This document shows positions 43,267-54,129 of a DNA stretch of 64,000 nucleotides, one piece after another. The position numbers and the translations under genes are program-made. The notes beneath the pieces are model-generated. The model made no database searches, was not told the origin of the DNA, and worked only from the letters and a program-made list of their open reading frames with translations. Origin of the DNA: Zanthoxylum bungeanum (taxonomy: Eukaryota > Streptophyta > Magnoliopsida > Sapindales > Rutaceae); assembly GCA_019454045.1 (NCBI GenBank), contig SKCR01041592.1, positions 1-64,000 of the forward strand, read 5' to 3'. Position 1 is the stretch's first letter. Every line of letters starts with the position of its first letter.

Positions 43267-44390
43267 GCTGCTTTTATGGACTTGATGAATCGGGTATTCA
43301 AACATTATTTGGATAAGTTTGTCATTGTGTTTATTGACGATATCTTAGTGTATTCTAGTAGCAAAGATGAACATGAAGAACATCTAAGAATCGTTTTACA
43401 GACTCTGAGGGAGAAGGAGTTGTATGCCAAGTTTAGCAAGTGTGAGTTTTGGCTTGACAGAATTGCATTCTTAGGCCATGTCATTTCTACAGATGGCATT
43501 TTAGTAGATCCCAAAAAGATAGAAGCAGTGGTTAATTGGGAATCGCCTACCAATGCGACTGAGATACGGAGTTTCTTGGGTTTAGCAGGCTACTACCGAC
43601 GTTTTGTTCAGGGATTTTCTATCATTGCAGCACCATTGACGAAACTTTTGAAGAAGAATGCAAATTTTGAGTGGACTGAGGAATGTCAGCAAAGTTTTGA
43701 TAAACTTAAGAAGTGTTTGACAACTGCTCCAGTGCTTACTCTTCCATCAAACATTGGTGAATTTGTGGTGTTCAGTGATGCCTCGAGGAAAGGTTTGGGT
43801 TGTGTATTGATGCAGCATGGGAATGTGATATCTTATGCTTCTCGACAGCTTAGACCTCATGAATTGAATTATCCTACTCATGATTTGGAGTTAGCTGCAG
43901 TAGTATTCGCACTGAAGATTTGGAGACATTATTTGTATGGAGAGAAATGTGAAATCTTCACGGATCATAAGAGTCTCAAGTATTTACTCACGCAGAATGA
44001 GTTAAATATGAGGCAGAGACGCTGGATCGAGTTATTGAAAGATTATGATTGTACTATTGACTATCATCCGGGGAAGGCTAATGTAGTAGCAGATGCCCTT
44101 AGCAGGAAATCATCGAGTATTCTAGCTCATATGGAAGTTCTACGGTTGCCATTGCTAGTGGAACTCAGATCTTTGAGAGTTGACTTATCAGTTGGTAATA
44201 CAGGATCTCTACTAGCAACTCTTAAAGTCAGGCCTATTTTAGTAGAGAGAGTCAGGGAAGCTCAGACTCAGGATGCTAATTTTTTGAAGATTATCGATGA
44301 AGTAAAAAGGAAAGAACGTTCAGATTTCTTGCTTAAAGATGACAACACATTGATGTATGAAGATAGATTATGTGTACCTGAAGTTGAGAG
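43267..44390 (+). pseudogene. Tekay RT C-terminus and RNase H (longest copy)
   Basis: Open from 43276: [20 protein letters not shown], then the catalytic [10 protein letters not shown] (about 43330), [19 protein letters not shown], and [17 protein letters not shown]. RNase [38 protein letters not shown] with the Glu, [13 protein letters not shown] with the Asp, and [18 protein letters not shown] (to about 44110). The linker to integrase follows. A frameshift near 44390 ends the collinear frame. Confidence 0.88.
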
Positions 44391-45017
44391 CTTGAGAGAG
44401 AGATCATGGAAGAAGCCCATTGTTCTGCTTATTCTATGCATCCAGGCAGCACTAAGATGTATAGAACTCTCAAGGAGAATTATTGGTGGAAAGGCATGAA
44501 GAAAGAGATAGCAGAGTTTGTATCAAAGTGTTTATCGTGTCAGCAGATTAAAGCAGAACATCAGCATCCAGCAGGTACTTTACAATCACTTCCTATTCCC
44601 GAGTGGAAGTGGGAACACATCACTATGGACTTCGTGTCAGGACTGCCTCGTACAAAGAAATGACATGATTCAGTATGGGTGATAGTTGACAGGTTGACTA
44701 AATCAGCTCATTTTCTACCTGTCAGAGTAGATTATTCTTTGAATAAGTTAGCAGAGCTCTATGTTGATGAGATAGTGAGACTTCATGGAACTCCAGTGTC
44801 AATCGTATCAGACAGAGATCCAGATTTACTTCCAGATTCTGGCCAAGTCTACAAGAGGCTTTGGGTACTAAAGTGAAGTTCAGTACTTCTTTTCATCCTC
44901 AGACAGATGGGCAGTCAGAGAGAACCATACAGACTTTAGAAGATATGTTGAGAGCTTGTGTTATGGAATTTAAAGGTAGTTGGGATCAAAATCTATCTTT
45001 GATGGAGTTTGCTTACA
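44391..45017 (+). pseudogene. Tekay integrase N-terminal part (longest copy)
   Basis: HHCC finger (H-x6-H in the AHCSAYSMH segment, C-x2-C in KCLSCQQ). Then the first catalytic Asp in [13 protein letters not shown] and a TGA at 44661-44663, the same position as in the other copies. Then [14 protein letters not shown] and VSDRDP, with a one-base loss at about 44822. Sequence ends at EFAYN, where a PBS remnant and a reverse LTR follow. Confidence 0.88.
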
Positions 45018-45029
45018 ATTAATGGTATC
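45018..45029 (+). other. Primer-binding-site remnant between integrase and LTR
   Basis: TAATGGTATCAG is the PBS start with its spacer. It overlaps the integrase codons by 'aat' on the left and the LTR interior by 'ag' on the right. Confidence 0.8.
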
Positions 45030-46726
45030 AGAAATACAGTCTCAAAACATAACAAGACACTCTACTGTTGGCACAACCTTTTCTCTACTGGCTGGAATGA
45101 TGGCGAAACAGCAGATGAAAGAACGATCTACTAAACTGCTGATCCTGAAATGTTAAGGAATGAGGGGTAAGCTCACGCTTAGTGCAATGGATCACAGCTC
45201 AGTGCCGTGGATAATCAAGTAACAAAGTGGATCGGACAAGTCTTTCATAATATATAAATACATAAGCTGTAAATCGATTTCTCAAACATTTACTTGAAAT
45301 CGTAAATCTCATTTCTCATAAACTCATTTCTCATAAAACTCAAAGCATAATCTCATTTCTGATAAACTCATTTCTCATAAAACTCAAATCATAAATCTCA
45401 TACTGCTCAAAAATACTCTGTAAAGATAAATCTGTTTATTCATCTATATGCACAACCTCATGACAGATACGGCAAAGCTGGCAACATGGGGCTTCCCCAC
45501 GGCAAAACTGGCATCCGGAGCAAACTGGCAACGTGAGACCTTATCTCACGGCAATAACTGGCAACATGAGACCTTATCTCATGGCAATAATCTGGCACAT
45601 ATAAGTACACGGGGTGCATCCTAACATAAAAATCATTTCCAAAATCCATGCTCATATATCTCAAATCATGCAAGTTTCTCATATATCACAAACACATGAT
45701 TTCAACATAATCAATATTCGATCCATATCTTATAGCAAAATATATAAACTTTCTAAAAACAAACTCATTTAATACATTACCTTTAAAATTCATTTAAGAA
45801 AACATACATACTATATACTTTTGAAAACATCAATGTTACAGGTTTATCCACGCACCTGGTGAGCTGACTACTGAGAAAGGAACTATGCAGCAGGACCGTC
45901 TCTGCTTACAGTATCACGATCACCTAATAGACAAAAGAATTTACTATAAGGAACATAATCCTAACTAGAATAAATGAAAGAATATGCAAGAAACGTGATT
46001 CGGTCGTTCTCGCAATCCTAACGAAATTTAAGATTCGGAGGTCCATTTCTACTCGGAAAGGTCTGAAATTCGCGGAGGAGACTCGGGAAAACAGCACGAG
46101 AATACTGTCTGGCGCGTGGTGGACACGCGCCGATTGGCCAGGCCGCGCGTGGGCCTCACGCGCCGCCATCTAGGACGCGCGTGAGCTTCACGCGCCGGTC
46201 CGATCGGAAATTTTCCGACGGCCGAGTGTTCCCCTCTCTCTCCCGGATCTAATGGCGCTGACGGTTTGTCGATCGGAGTTCCGGATCAACGGGAAATCAA
46301 GAAAAACCATAAAAAGTTTCTTACCGAGATCTCTACAAAAATTGGAAGTTTCCAAGATGAAACCACCACCAAAATGATCCTCGACGAGATCTACACTTTT
46401 CCTTAAGGACTCGGTCGGGTTTGAGCTATGGATTGGTCGGATCGGGACCAAAACTATATTTCCTCTTTTTTTTTTCTTCTTTTCTCTTTCTTTCTCTCTC
46501 TCGTGTCTGCTTTTCTTTCTTTCTCTCTGTCTCTTTCCTTCTTTCTTATCTCTAGTATATCTTTTCTTTCTTTCGTAAATGCTAACAGTGTGTGTGTAAA
46601 ATAAATAAATAAATACTAATATGGCAAAAATTCGTTTGCCACCCTAAACTTGACCTTAACCGCATTTTAACTTCCAATTTCCACAAACTTAATAATTTAG
46701 TCCGTAAATTTATTTGGGGTGTTACA
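45030..46726 (-). mobile_element. Family A LTR, reverse, 3' end missing
   Basis: Starts about 240 bp inside the LTR ('aaatacagtctcaaaa') and runs to the LTR 5' terminus (TGTAACA reverse, 46720-46726). Hairpins 45480-45600, CG block 46100-46200, GA tract 46460-46580. It ends the retrotransposon cluster. Confidence 0.88.
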
Positions 46727-48703
46727 ATATTTATATCTTCAGTACAGTTTGGATACACTATGAAGAAAGGACTATACGATATGTCAAGACCTTAACTTGT
46801 ATGGTTTAGCGTCATTATTTGAGGTCATCGTAATTTATGAGTTGGTGAATTATGAACACGGAATGTATTTCGTAACAAATATACATGAACCTAGAGAGTC
46901 TCACTAATAATGTATACTCGTAGAGCATTGAGACAATAGACTATAAATAATATAAATTATTTGTAACACTATATATGCCATGATTTTTTATATTTTATGT
47001 GTATTTGTATATGATATATAATACAATTAGGTGCATATTAGGTCCAATTAAAATTTGGCATATGTTTAAAATAATATTTAATTAATTAAAAGATAATTAA
47101 TTTAATGATTTTTTTATTTTAGGAATATTATTTAATATTTTTATTTTAAAGTTTATTATACAAGCTTGAGATGTGTCAAAATTGAATCCATGTAAATGTT
47201 GCATGTTTAGCTTATTTTGGACTAAATTTTACTAAGTTTCAAAATGAAAAAAATACCCATCCCTATATATAAGCTATTTTTTGCCATTGTTGTGGTGAAT
47301 GGAAAATTATTTTCATTTTTGTTTTGGCTTAAGAAGGCTCATGTGTTGAGCTTAAGGTTTAAAATTAGGGTTTCTTTAATCCACCAAAAGTATAGAGTGT
47401 GAGAGAAATGTTGGAAGTAAATCAAAGTTAGTTTTGACAATTAAGGTAATCTCCAACTCTAATTTTGATTGCAATTATTTTTTTATACTTCTAAGTTATT
47501 ACATATGATGTGATATTGTTTCTATTCATTTGGTGTTGATTTTATACTTTGAATCATAATTATAATCATCTGTAATTAATTAGGTAAATTAGTGTAATTT
47601 AGTCTAATTAGGTTAAGTGACAATCCAATTACCATTCTAGAGCTGCTAATACCACTACATGGTGACCCAAAATCATTCTTGATTTCTTGTGGTAGTGAAT
47701 CTCCTTTGTGTATTTTTTGGATTCGTGTATTGCATGAATTTTGAATTAATTATTCATTAATGTAATTAATTATAAAATTAATTCAAAAGTATTGATTTTG
47801 TGAAATTGACATGTTGTGGATAAAATTTAACATGTTATAATGCATAGATAAAATTTCCAAAATTTTCAGAATAATTTCGGATGCTTTAGGAAGCGTTTTG
47901 AGATTTTTCCACAAAACCATAAAAATGTGACTTGGGGGAAAATTATAATTTTATGAAATTAATGTTGGAATTGGTGCTTGGAGAGCCAATCCGAATAATG
48001 TATTATACATTATATTTTATTATTTATTAATAAAATAATATATTTTCATTTCAACCTTGTTAAAGGTAATTATTATGTCATAATGCATATAAGTTTGATA
48101 TATAAAAATGCTGAGAATGACATCGACCATAGAATAATCTAGAAATATTAGTCACTGGGTGGTCCGACATTAGGATAATATTACTATTATAAACTATTCT
48201 TAAAGTAAATATTCATAGTTGTTGGTTTTGGTATATAATTGAATTTTTATAACCTATAAGACTAGAACATGTCGTATATTGGAATTGGAGTTCCAATGGT
48301 CTAACCCAATGGACCATGAGCAATGGAAGCTCGTATAGACATGTGGGAATTTATTGGAGTGAATATTGAATGACGCATAGATGATTCCAAATAGTTGGAA
48401 GTACACATCACCATCAATAGGGATATTATCGAGTCGAGTAGCATATGTGATCCTTTGACTATAGGATAATATTGATTTCGTGTATGATCCTCTACACTTT
48501 GATTCCATATATGTCAAAGACCTTTTATGGTCTGATCGCTATATGTTTGTTAGGTGTGGACCGATGCACTCGTTAATCAAGTACGTATCAAGATAAGATT
48601 TGTCGACCCGTATGTGTACCATAAGGGGTTTAGGTATCCATGTTATTTAGTCACGATTCTTAAGACTTTGGCCAAAGCCGATTGCTTATGGTTGATAATG
48701 TAT
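46727..48703. other. AT-rich intergenic DNA, possible old LTR-type repeat
   Basis: No gene seen. The stretch 46790-46975 ('gaggtcatcgtaattta', 'gtatactcgtagagcattgag') resembles 50165-50325 in order and spacing. Both are followed about 400 bp later by a TATA-like site and A-rich leader-like sequence (47265-47420; 50695-50850). Two diverged copies of one old LTR-type repeat are possible. Confidence 0.3.
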
Positions 48704-48711
48704 ATATCATA

Positions 48712-50017
48712 TATGGGTGCTCATATGTTCGGGTCAAATCGCGACCCGACCTTACCCGAGTAGGTTCAAAAAAATAATGAAATTACGGGTTGACCCAACC
48801 CGACCTGATTTTTACGGGTCGGTTCACGGATTTGACCACTCAACCCAACTCGACCCAAAAAATAAAATTTTTAAATTTTTTTATTATTTTCTAAAATTTT
48901 TATTATTTTTGAAAGTTTTTACTATTATTTCAGTTGTTTATTATTTTTTATCTTGAAATTTTATATGTATGATAAGTTTCGAGACATAAAATATTTAGTA
49001 TTTATGTCTCAAAATAATTAATACATAAAAAAATTTCTTTTTTTTGGCTGACCCGCTCGGGTTTGTATACTTAAATCTCGGGTTCGGGTTTGACGATCCG
49101 TGTGACCCGGCCCGATCGAGTTAGGGGGTGAGCAAAACCGATTTCGGTTCCGGTTCCGCATGGAATCAGAACCTATCCGGAAAAAATCAGTTCCAAACTA
49201 AGTGGAACAGGAACCTACCCAATTAAATAGGGTACCCTATTATTCGGTTCCAATCCGGTTCCGAATTACCCTATTTATATAACATTGTAAAACTTAAAAA
49301 TGTAATTATTTATCACACGTGAATAAAATATTAGATAACATGCACATTCAAGAAATAAAAGCAAGTAGCAGGGCTAAATGCAAACCAACATTCATGGCAA
49401 CAACATTACAACACCAACATTAATGGCAGTTCTAATGTTGATGATAAATATTTTGAAAATTCGAAAATAATATATTAAATTTCTTCTGATAAAGTATTAT
49501 TTAATCTTTAACAAATAGTCAAGTACATAAAACTCAAAGGTAAAGCTAATATATTTCCATATACATCTGTAACAATGCATAAAAATATGCTCATAATTAA
49601 TAAATAACACAAACAAAAATAATTAGGAAATTCAATCTTGATTTCTCTAATAATATAAGAAACTTATCTATTGTGTAAAGGATTTGGGCCTGTGTAAACT
49701 TTTCTTTTTTCTGTAGCAAGAGTTACACCATCGGGTATCAAATCCGGTTCTACATTCGGGTATCATAACGGGTATCGAATCCGGTTCTAAATTCGGTTCC
49801 GGTTCCGGTTATTCTGGAACCGAAACCGGACCGGTTAAAAATCGATTCCATCTATTTGGAACCGGAATCAGACCGGTTACAACTGGTTCGGTTCCAAATC
49901 CGGATTTCGGGTTCGGTTCCAACCGGTTTCGGGTCTACCCGGAACCGGTGCTCACCCATAGATCGAGTTTAGCAAAATTTGAAAATATCTTACCAACCCG
50001 ACCCATGAACACCCCTA
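48712..50017. mobile_element. Outer hAT-type MITE, interrupted by a second one
   Basis: Termini TATGGGTGCTCA (left) and the complement of TAGGGGTGTTCA (right), with CCCGAC-rich subterminal DNA on both sides. Flanking 8-bp target copies are ATATCATA (48704-48711) and ATATCAGA (50018-50025), 7 of 8 matching. The element is noncoding. About 460 bp belong to it; the rest is the inner element. Confidence 0.78.
49122..49960. mobile_element. Inner hAT-type MITE
   Basis: 839 bp. Left end TAGGGGGTGAGCA; right end is the complement of TATGGGTGAGCA. Perfect 8-bp target duplication GATCGAGT at 49114-49121 and 49961-49968. The subterminal regions are rich in GGTTCCGGTTCC-type units on both sides. No transposase. 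Confidence 0.92.
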
Positions 50018-50025
50018 ATATCAGA

Positions 50026-51994
50026 AATAGTGTTCTAATTAGTTGTAAAGAATCGTAGACATGTCGATAATATGAAATGTGCGCATTGAAAACTTGACGG
50101 TGTAATTTATGTTTCCTAAGCACAACTCGGATAGCATACAACAGATGGATTGTTAAACATATGTGATGACCTCGACATATATAGTTCAGAAATGTTGTTC
50201 GTGTTCTTCGCAAATTTGGAGGTGACCGAATTATGTACATATGAGCTAGGCTTATATGACAAACGTTTCTGAACTTAGAGATTCACACAATATGAAGTGT
50301 ACTCGTTGAGCACTTAGGTAACCGATAATGTTTGATAAAAAAATATTTGATATTATAATTATCAATTAAAGTAATTAAATATTATTGGATAACATTAATT
50401 ATTTACTTGACCTATTTGGATTAATCTAAAATCACATAAGAGTTCTGTTATAATTTCATAAATATCTCTACCATTGGAGGATATTTTGGTAATTACAAAA
50501 TATGTAATAATATATGTATTTGGCTTGATTTAATTGGATTAAATCAAAGTGGTAAATAAAGTTAATTAGTTACATCTAATATGCATATTTGGACAAATTA
50601 GATTAAGCCCACCTAAAAATTTATGCATATTTGGAAAAATTGGATTAAGCTCACATAAAAGTTGATTAGAACTTCTATTAATTAAAAATTACATAAGCTT
50701 GACTATAAAAGGTATGCTTGAGCAAGTTTTTGATTAAGCAAGCATAAGGCAAAACATAAGAAAAATTAGCCTAAAGAAAATATTTGTGAGAGAAACTTTG
50801 GAAGTTCTCTACATTTTCAACAAAGAGAAGAAGATTAGATTTTTGGTTTAAGGTTAGTATGTAAGTTTGATATTCTTTAATTAGTTATGTTTTTTATTTG
50901 ATATAATAATAATATAGCTTGAAGTTGAAATTATGTTAATGAATTATATATGAATGTTTTGGAAGCATAAACACATTATGCTTGTGATTGGGTCAAATAT
51001 GTTCATGTTGGACATAAAACATAAAATTAAAGTTTGAAACTCTAGATAAAAGCTTGGAGGTATGGTTACCATTTTAGAATCATTTGACCACCTTTAAGTG
51101 ACATATAATTGTTCATGAGTCACTTCTTTGTGAGATTCTAATTTGGTTGTTTTTTTATTCAAAGAAATGCATATATGTATTCAGAATGTATGTATATTTG
51201 TTATATAACATGTGTTAATATTGATTTTGATGTTAAAATTAAATTTTGGATGTTTTGGAAGTACTTAAAGAAGGTTGGAAGCATATTGGGTTAAAAACTC
51301 TATTTCCACCAGCTTTCTGTTTCCATAGAGCTGATGGAATGCTTCAACCAATGTTAACAATTTTTTTTTTAAAGATTGCGCTGCATGCCTCATTCCAAAC
51401 TCAGATTCCTCCCTCATTTTTCCTATACACTCGTAATGGAATTTAGTATTTAATTAAATTATTTAAAATTACACTCATACTCAATAACCACGGGTTAGAC
51501 ACACCTCCATTGCGCGAGACACCAATCTGACCCTATGGGTCCCACAACCACCCCAACAATTACAGGGCTAATCAACACTGCTAAAGTGACTATATTACTA
51601 TAGCAGTGACCTGATCCGATTCCATGACTGAACCATTGATCAGTTCTCTCAGTCGCATGATTTATCGAATCGATTAACCTGTTCACGTGTAACCGCAAAA
51701 AATATTTCCAAAAATTTTATCCCAAAAATTAAGTGTTATCACACCTCGATATTGGATATTGATAAGTGATTTAGGCTAAATACAAATAAATTATCTGTCT
51801 ACGATACTAGTTAATTATTCTAGATTAAAATATATTTTAAAAATCGATTTTGCCCGCCATCGCTATTCTGCCACGCAAAATCCCAACAAATGGAAACTCT
51901 CTGCCTTACATCAAACGTCCAAAGTCATTGGGACAGACGCCCGGTCTTGTCGGAACTTGGAAAACCTTGTATTTTAGTCCTTATTTCAAAACCA
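50026..51994. other. AT-rich intergenic DNA
   Basis: No gene supported. 50165-50325 and 50695-50850 resemble parts of 46790-47420 (see that entry). 'ctataaaagg' at about 50704 is TATA-like. Short open frames at 51246-51446 and 51495-51698 have no recognisable motif. Confidence 0.3.
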
Positions 51995-52445
51995 AAAGAT
52001 GCACCAACTTAAATCCAAATGTTTTCAAATAAAATAAGAACTTACTTTTTCATCAAAATCAAATGATTCCTTGAGGACCGAAAAGCTTGAAAATAATTTT
52101 GATATTTAAGATCAAAATAAACTTTTATCATTTGATGAAAATATGCAATTTAGAAAGACTTATGCATATGAAAAATATTTGAACTCATTTGTATTTATCA
52201 TGCAAAATCTAACTTAAACAAGCATTACAGATTAAAAGTAATATAACCTATACAATCTGATTTAATCTTGAATGTTGTTAAGCTCCACTTGATTTTTTTT
52301 ATCCTTTTCTATTTTTTTTTTTAATGTTTGATGGCCATGATATACTTGAAATGGTGCATTTACCATTATACCCTTAATACATGGTTTGTTATTATCAAAA
52401 TCAATATAAGGTATGAGATCTATAAGGTCAATATCATTATCACGC
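51995..52445 (+). repeat. Diverged repeat, partner of 62190-62700
   Basis: Shares 'catttcaaaaccaaaa', 'gaaaataatttgagatat'-like and 'gaaatggtgcatttaccattata' segments in the same order with 62190-62680. Noncoding. The two copies flank the bHLH/LTR/GT14 stretch. Confidence 0.55.
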
Positions 52446-52653
52446 GTGCTAATATATTAAAAAATTATTAAATAAATAATAATTGATAATTTCTTTATTT
52501 TTTAGTTAGTGGTACCACGTCGCTCATTCCTCTATTATACCAAAAAACTATTCCTTTTTTCGAGTCTTAATATTTTGGACTCATGCTTTCACCTTCTAAT
52601 TGCATATCACATGTCTTCTTAAGTGAAGCAAGTGATGTTGTTCTCTTCACGAG

Positions 52654-53367
52654 TAGGGGTGGCAATTTGGGTCAGGATTCGTTTATTCGTTTGATTCGAT
52701 TCGCTTTAAAGCGAATACGGGTTTGAAAAAATGGATTCGTTTATAAATGGGTCAATTCAATTCGATTCGTTTAATAAATGAATCGAATCCGAATTTGAGC
52801 TTACCAATTCATTTATTCGTTTAGAATTCGATTATTAAACGAATCATAAACGAATCGAATCCGAATCGAATTCGTTTAATATCCGTTTAATTAAATTACA
52901 AATTAACCCTTATAATTTTTGAACAAAAAATCTAAGAAGAATGATATTTGAGTAATTACTCACTTGTAACATAAAAATTAACTATATAAAGAAAAATACT
53001 AAACCTAAACTTAACCTAAAATTCTCTCTCTCAACCCTGCCGCCTCCTCATCGCCTCTCCTCAGTCCTCAGTCCTCTTTTAATTCGCCTGACTTCTGTGA
53101 CTGCGTCGACTTGGCTCTCTCTCTTCATCCATTTTCATCAAAATTTGAGTTCTCTGTCTTCAAACTCAATTACTGACTCCAAAAGATTACGTTTTTGATA
53201 ACTTTTTTACAACTAAAGATTACGATTCATGTTCGTCGACTTCCTTCGAGGAGCTCACACTGAATATTTCATTCTATTTGATTTATTTTTGTGCTAGATT
53301 TTAGTTTTTGGGTACTGGGGAGTGATGATTTTAAGCTCCTGTTCTCAGGTACATGGTGGTTCTTTTC

Positions 53368-53398
<31 letters not shown>

Positions 53399-54120
53399 GT
53401 AGTTTAATTTAATAGATTATTGCTTTTTTGGTTTATTAATGGAAATCTATTCTGAAATTTTCTGGGGTTTTGCTATAATGATTAGAAAAGTTGAAAAAAT
53501 CATTAAAGAAACTTAATTTAGATCTCTGAGTTCATATTTTAATGATGTAAGTTTACTGATAAAGATTTTTGTATAAAATAAAGTTTTTATTATGTGAATT
53601 GTAATTGTAAAAGCAAAATTATACTGAGATTTAGTCTTATAGTGAAACCTTTGTTGTGCCTTTTGTTGATGGTTTTGAGGGACATGATCAATGAAAGAAA
53701 CGTGCTTTACAAGACCTCATAACAAACTGCAATAATACTAGATAGCTTTCTAAATTATAGAATCTTTTTTCTTGAATCAAAATCTTTAACTTCAACTTTA
53801 ATATGAATGTTTGCTGGCTTTTACTAACATGAAAGGATAAAACCACTGAAGACTTTCTAATTTTTGTATGTTAATTTCTTTCGACGTTCTCATTTTTGCA
53901 TCAGGTGGACAAAGCTTCCATGCTTGATGAGGCCATCGAGTACCTGAAGACACTTCAACTTCAACATAATGCTTCTGTGTTTTCATGTCTATTTTACATT
54001 TTGCAAGAATGGTGGCAACAAGAAAACAGAGTCTCTAAAGCAACAATAATGTTGCAATGGATTTTAATTATTATTATGTAATGATTCCATCTATAATGAT
54101 CTTACAGACTATATGCTCAA
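52654..54120 (+). mobile_element. Transposon-like block carrying gene-derived sequence
   Basis: Begins TAGGGGTGGCA, a hAT-type end, followed by inverted GATTCG/CGAATC-rich subterminal DNA (52680-52890). Then come a CT-rich untranslated-type region (53020-53260), a donor-like 'cag|gtaca' (about 53350), (TTTA)n at 53371-53398 and a bHLH exon at 53905. The right terminus and TSD were not found, so the limits and even the single-element reading are tentative. Confidence 0.4.
53905..53964 (+). pseudogene. Stray PIF-type bHLH exon
   Basis: After an acceptor 'gcatcag' the frame reads VDKASMLDEAIEYLKTLQLQ, the end of the loop and helix 2 of the bHLH domain of phytochrome-interacting factors. In PIF genes this is a small separate exon of about 66 nt. 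Here the last codons are altered and no GT donor follows. No other bHLH exon, basic region or phytochrome-binding motif is nearby. The frame continues about 38 codons to a stop without similarity. This is a captured or relic exon, not a functional gene. Confidence 0.75.
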
Positions 54121-54129
54121 TTATCCACA

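Noticed and set aside
41237..46726. An intact autonomous Tekay element
   Set aside because: It lacks a 5' LTR in the same orientation, has several stops and frameshifts, loses the RT motif, and its downstream LTR is reversed.
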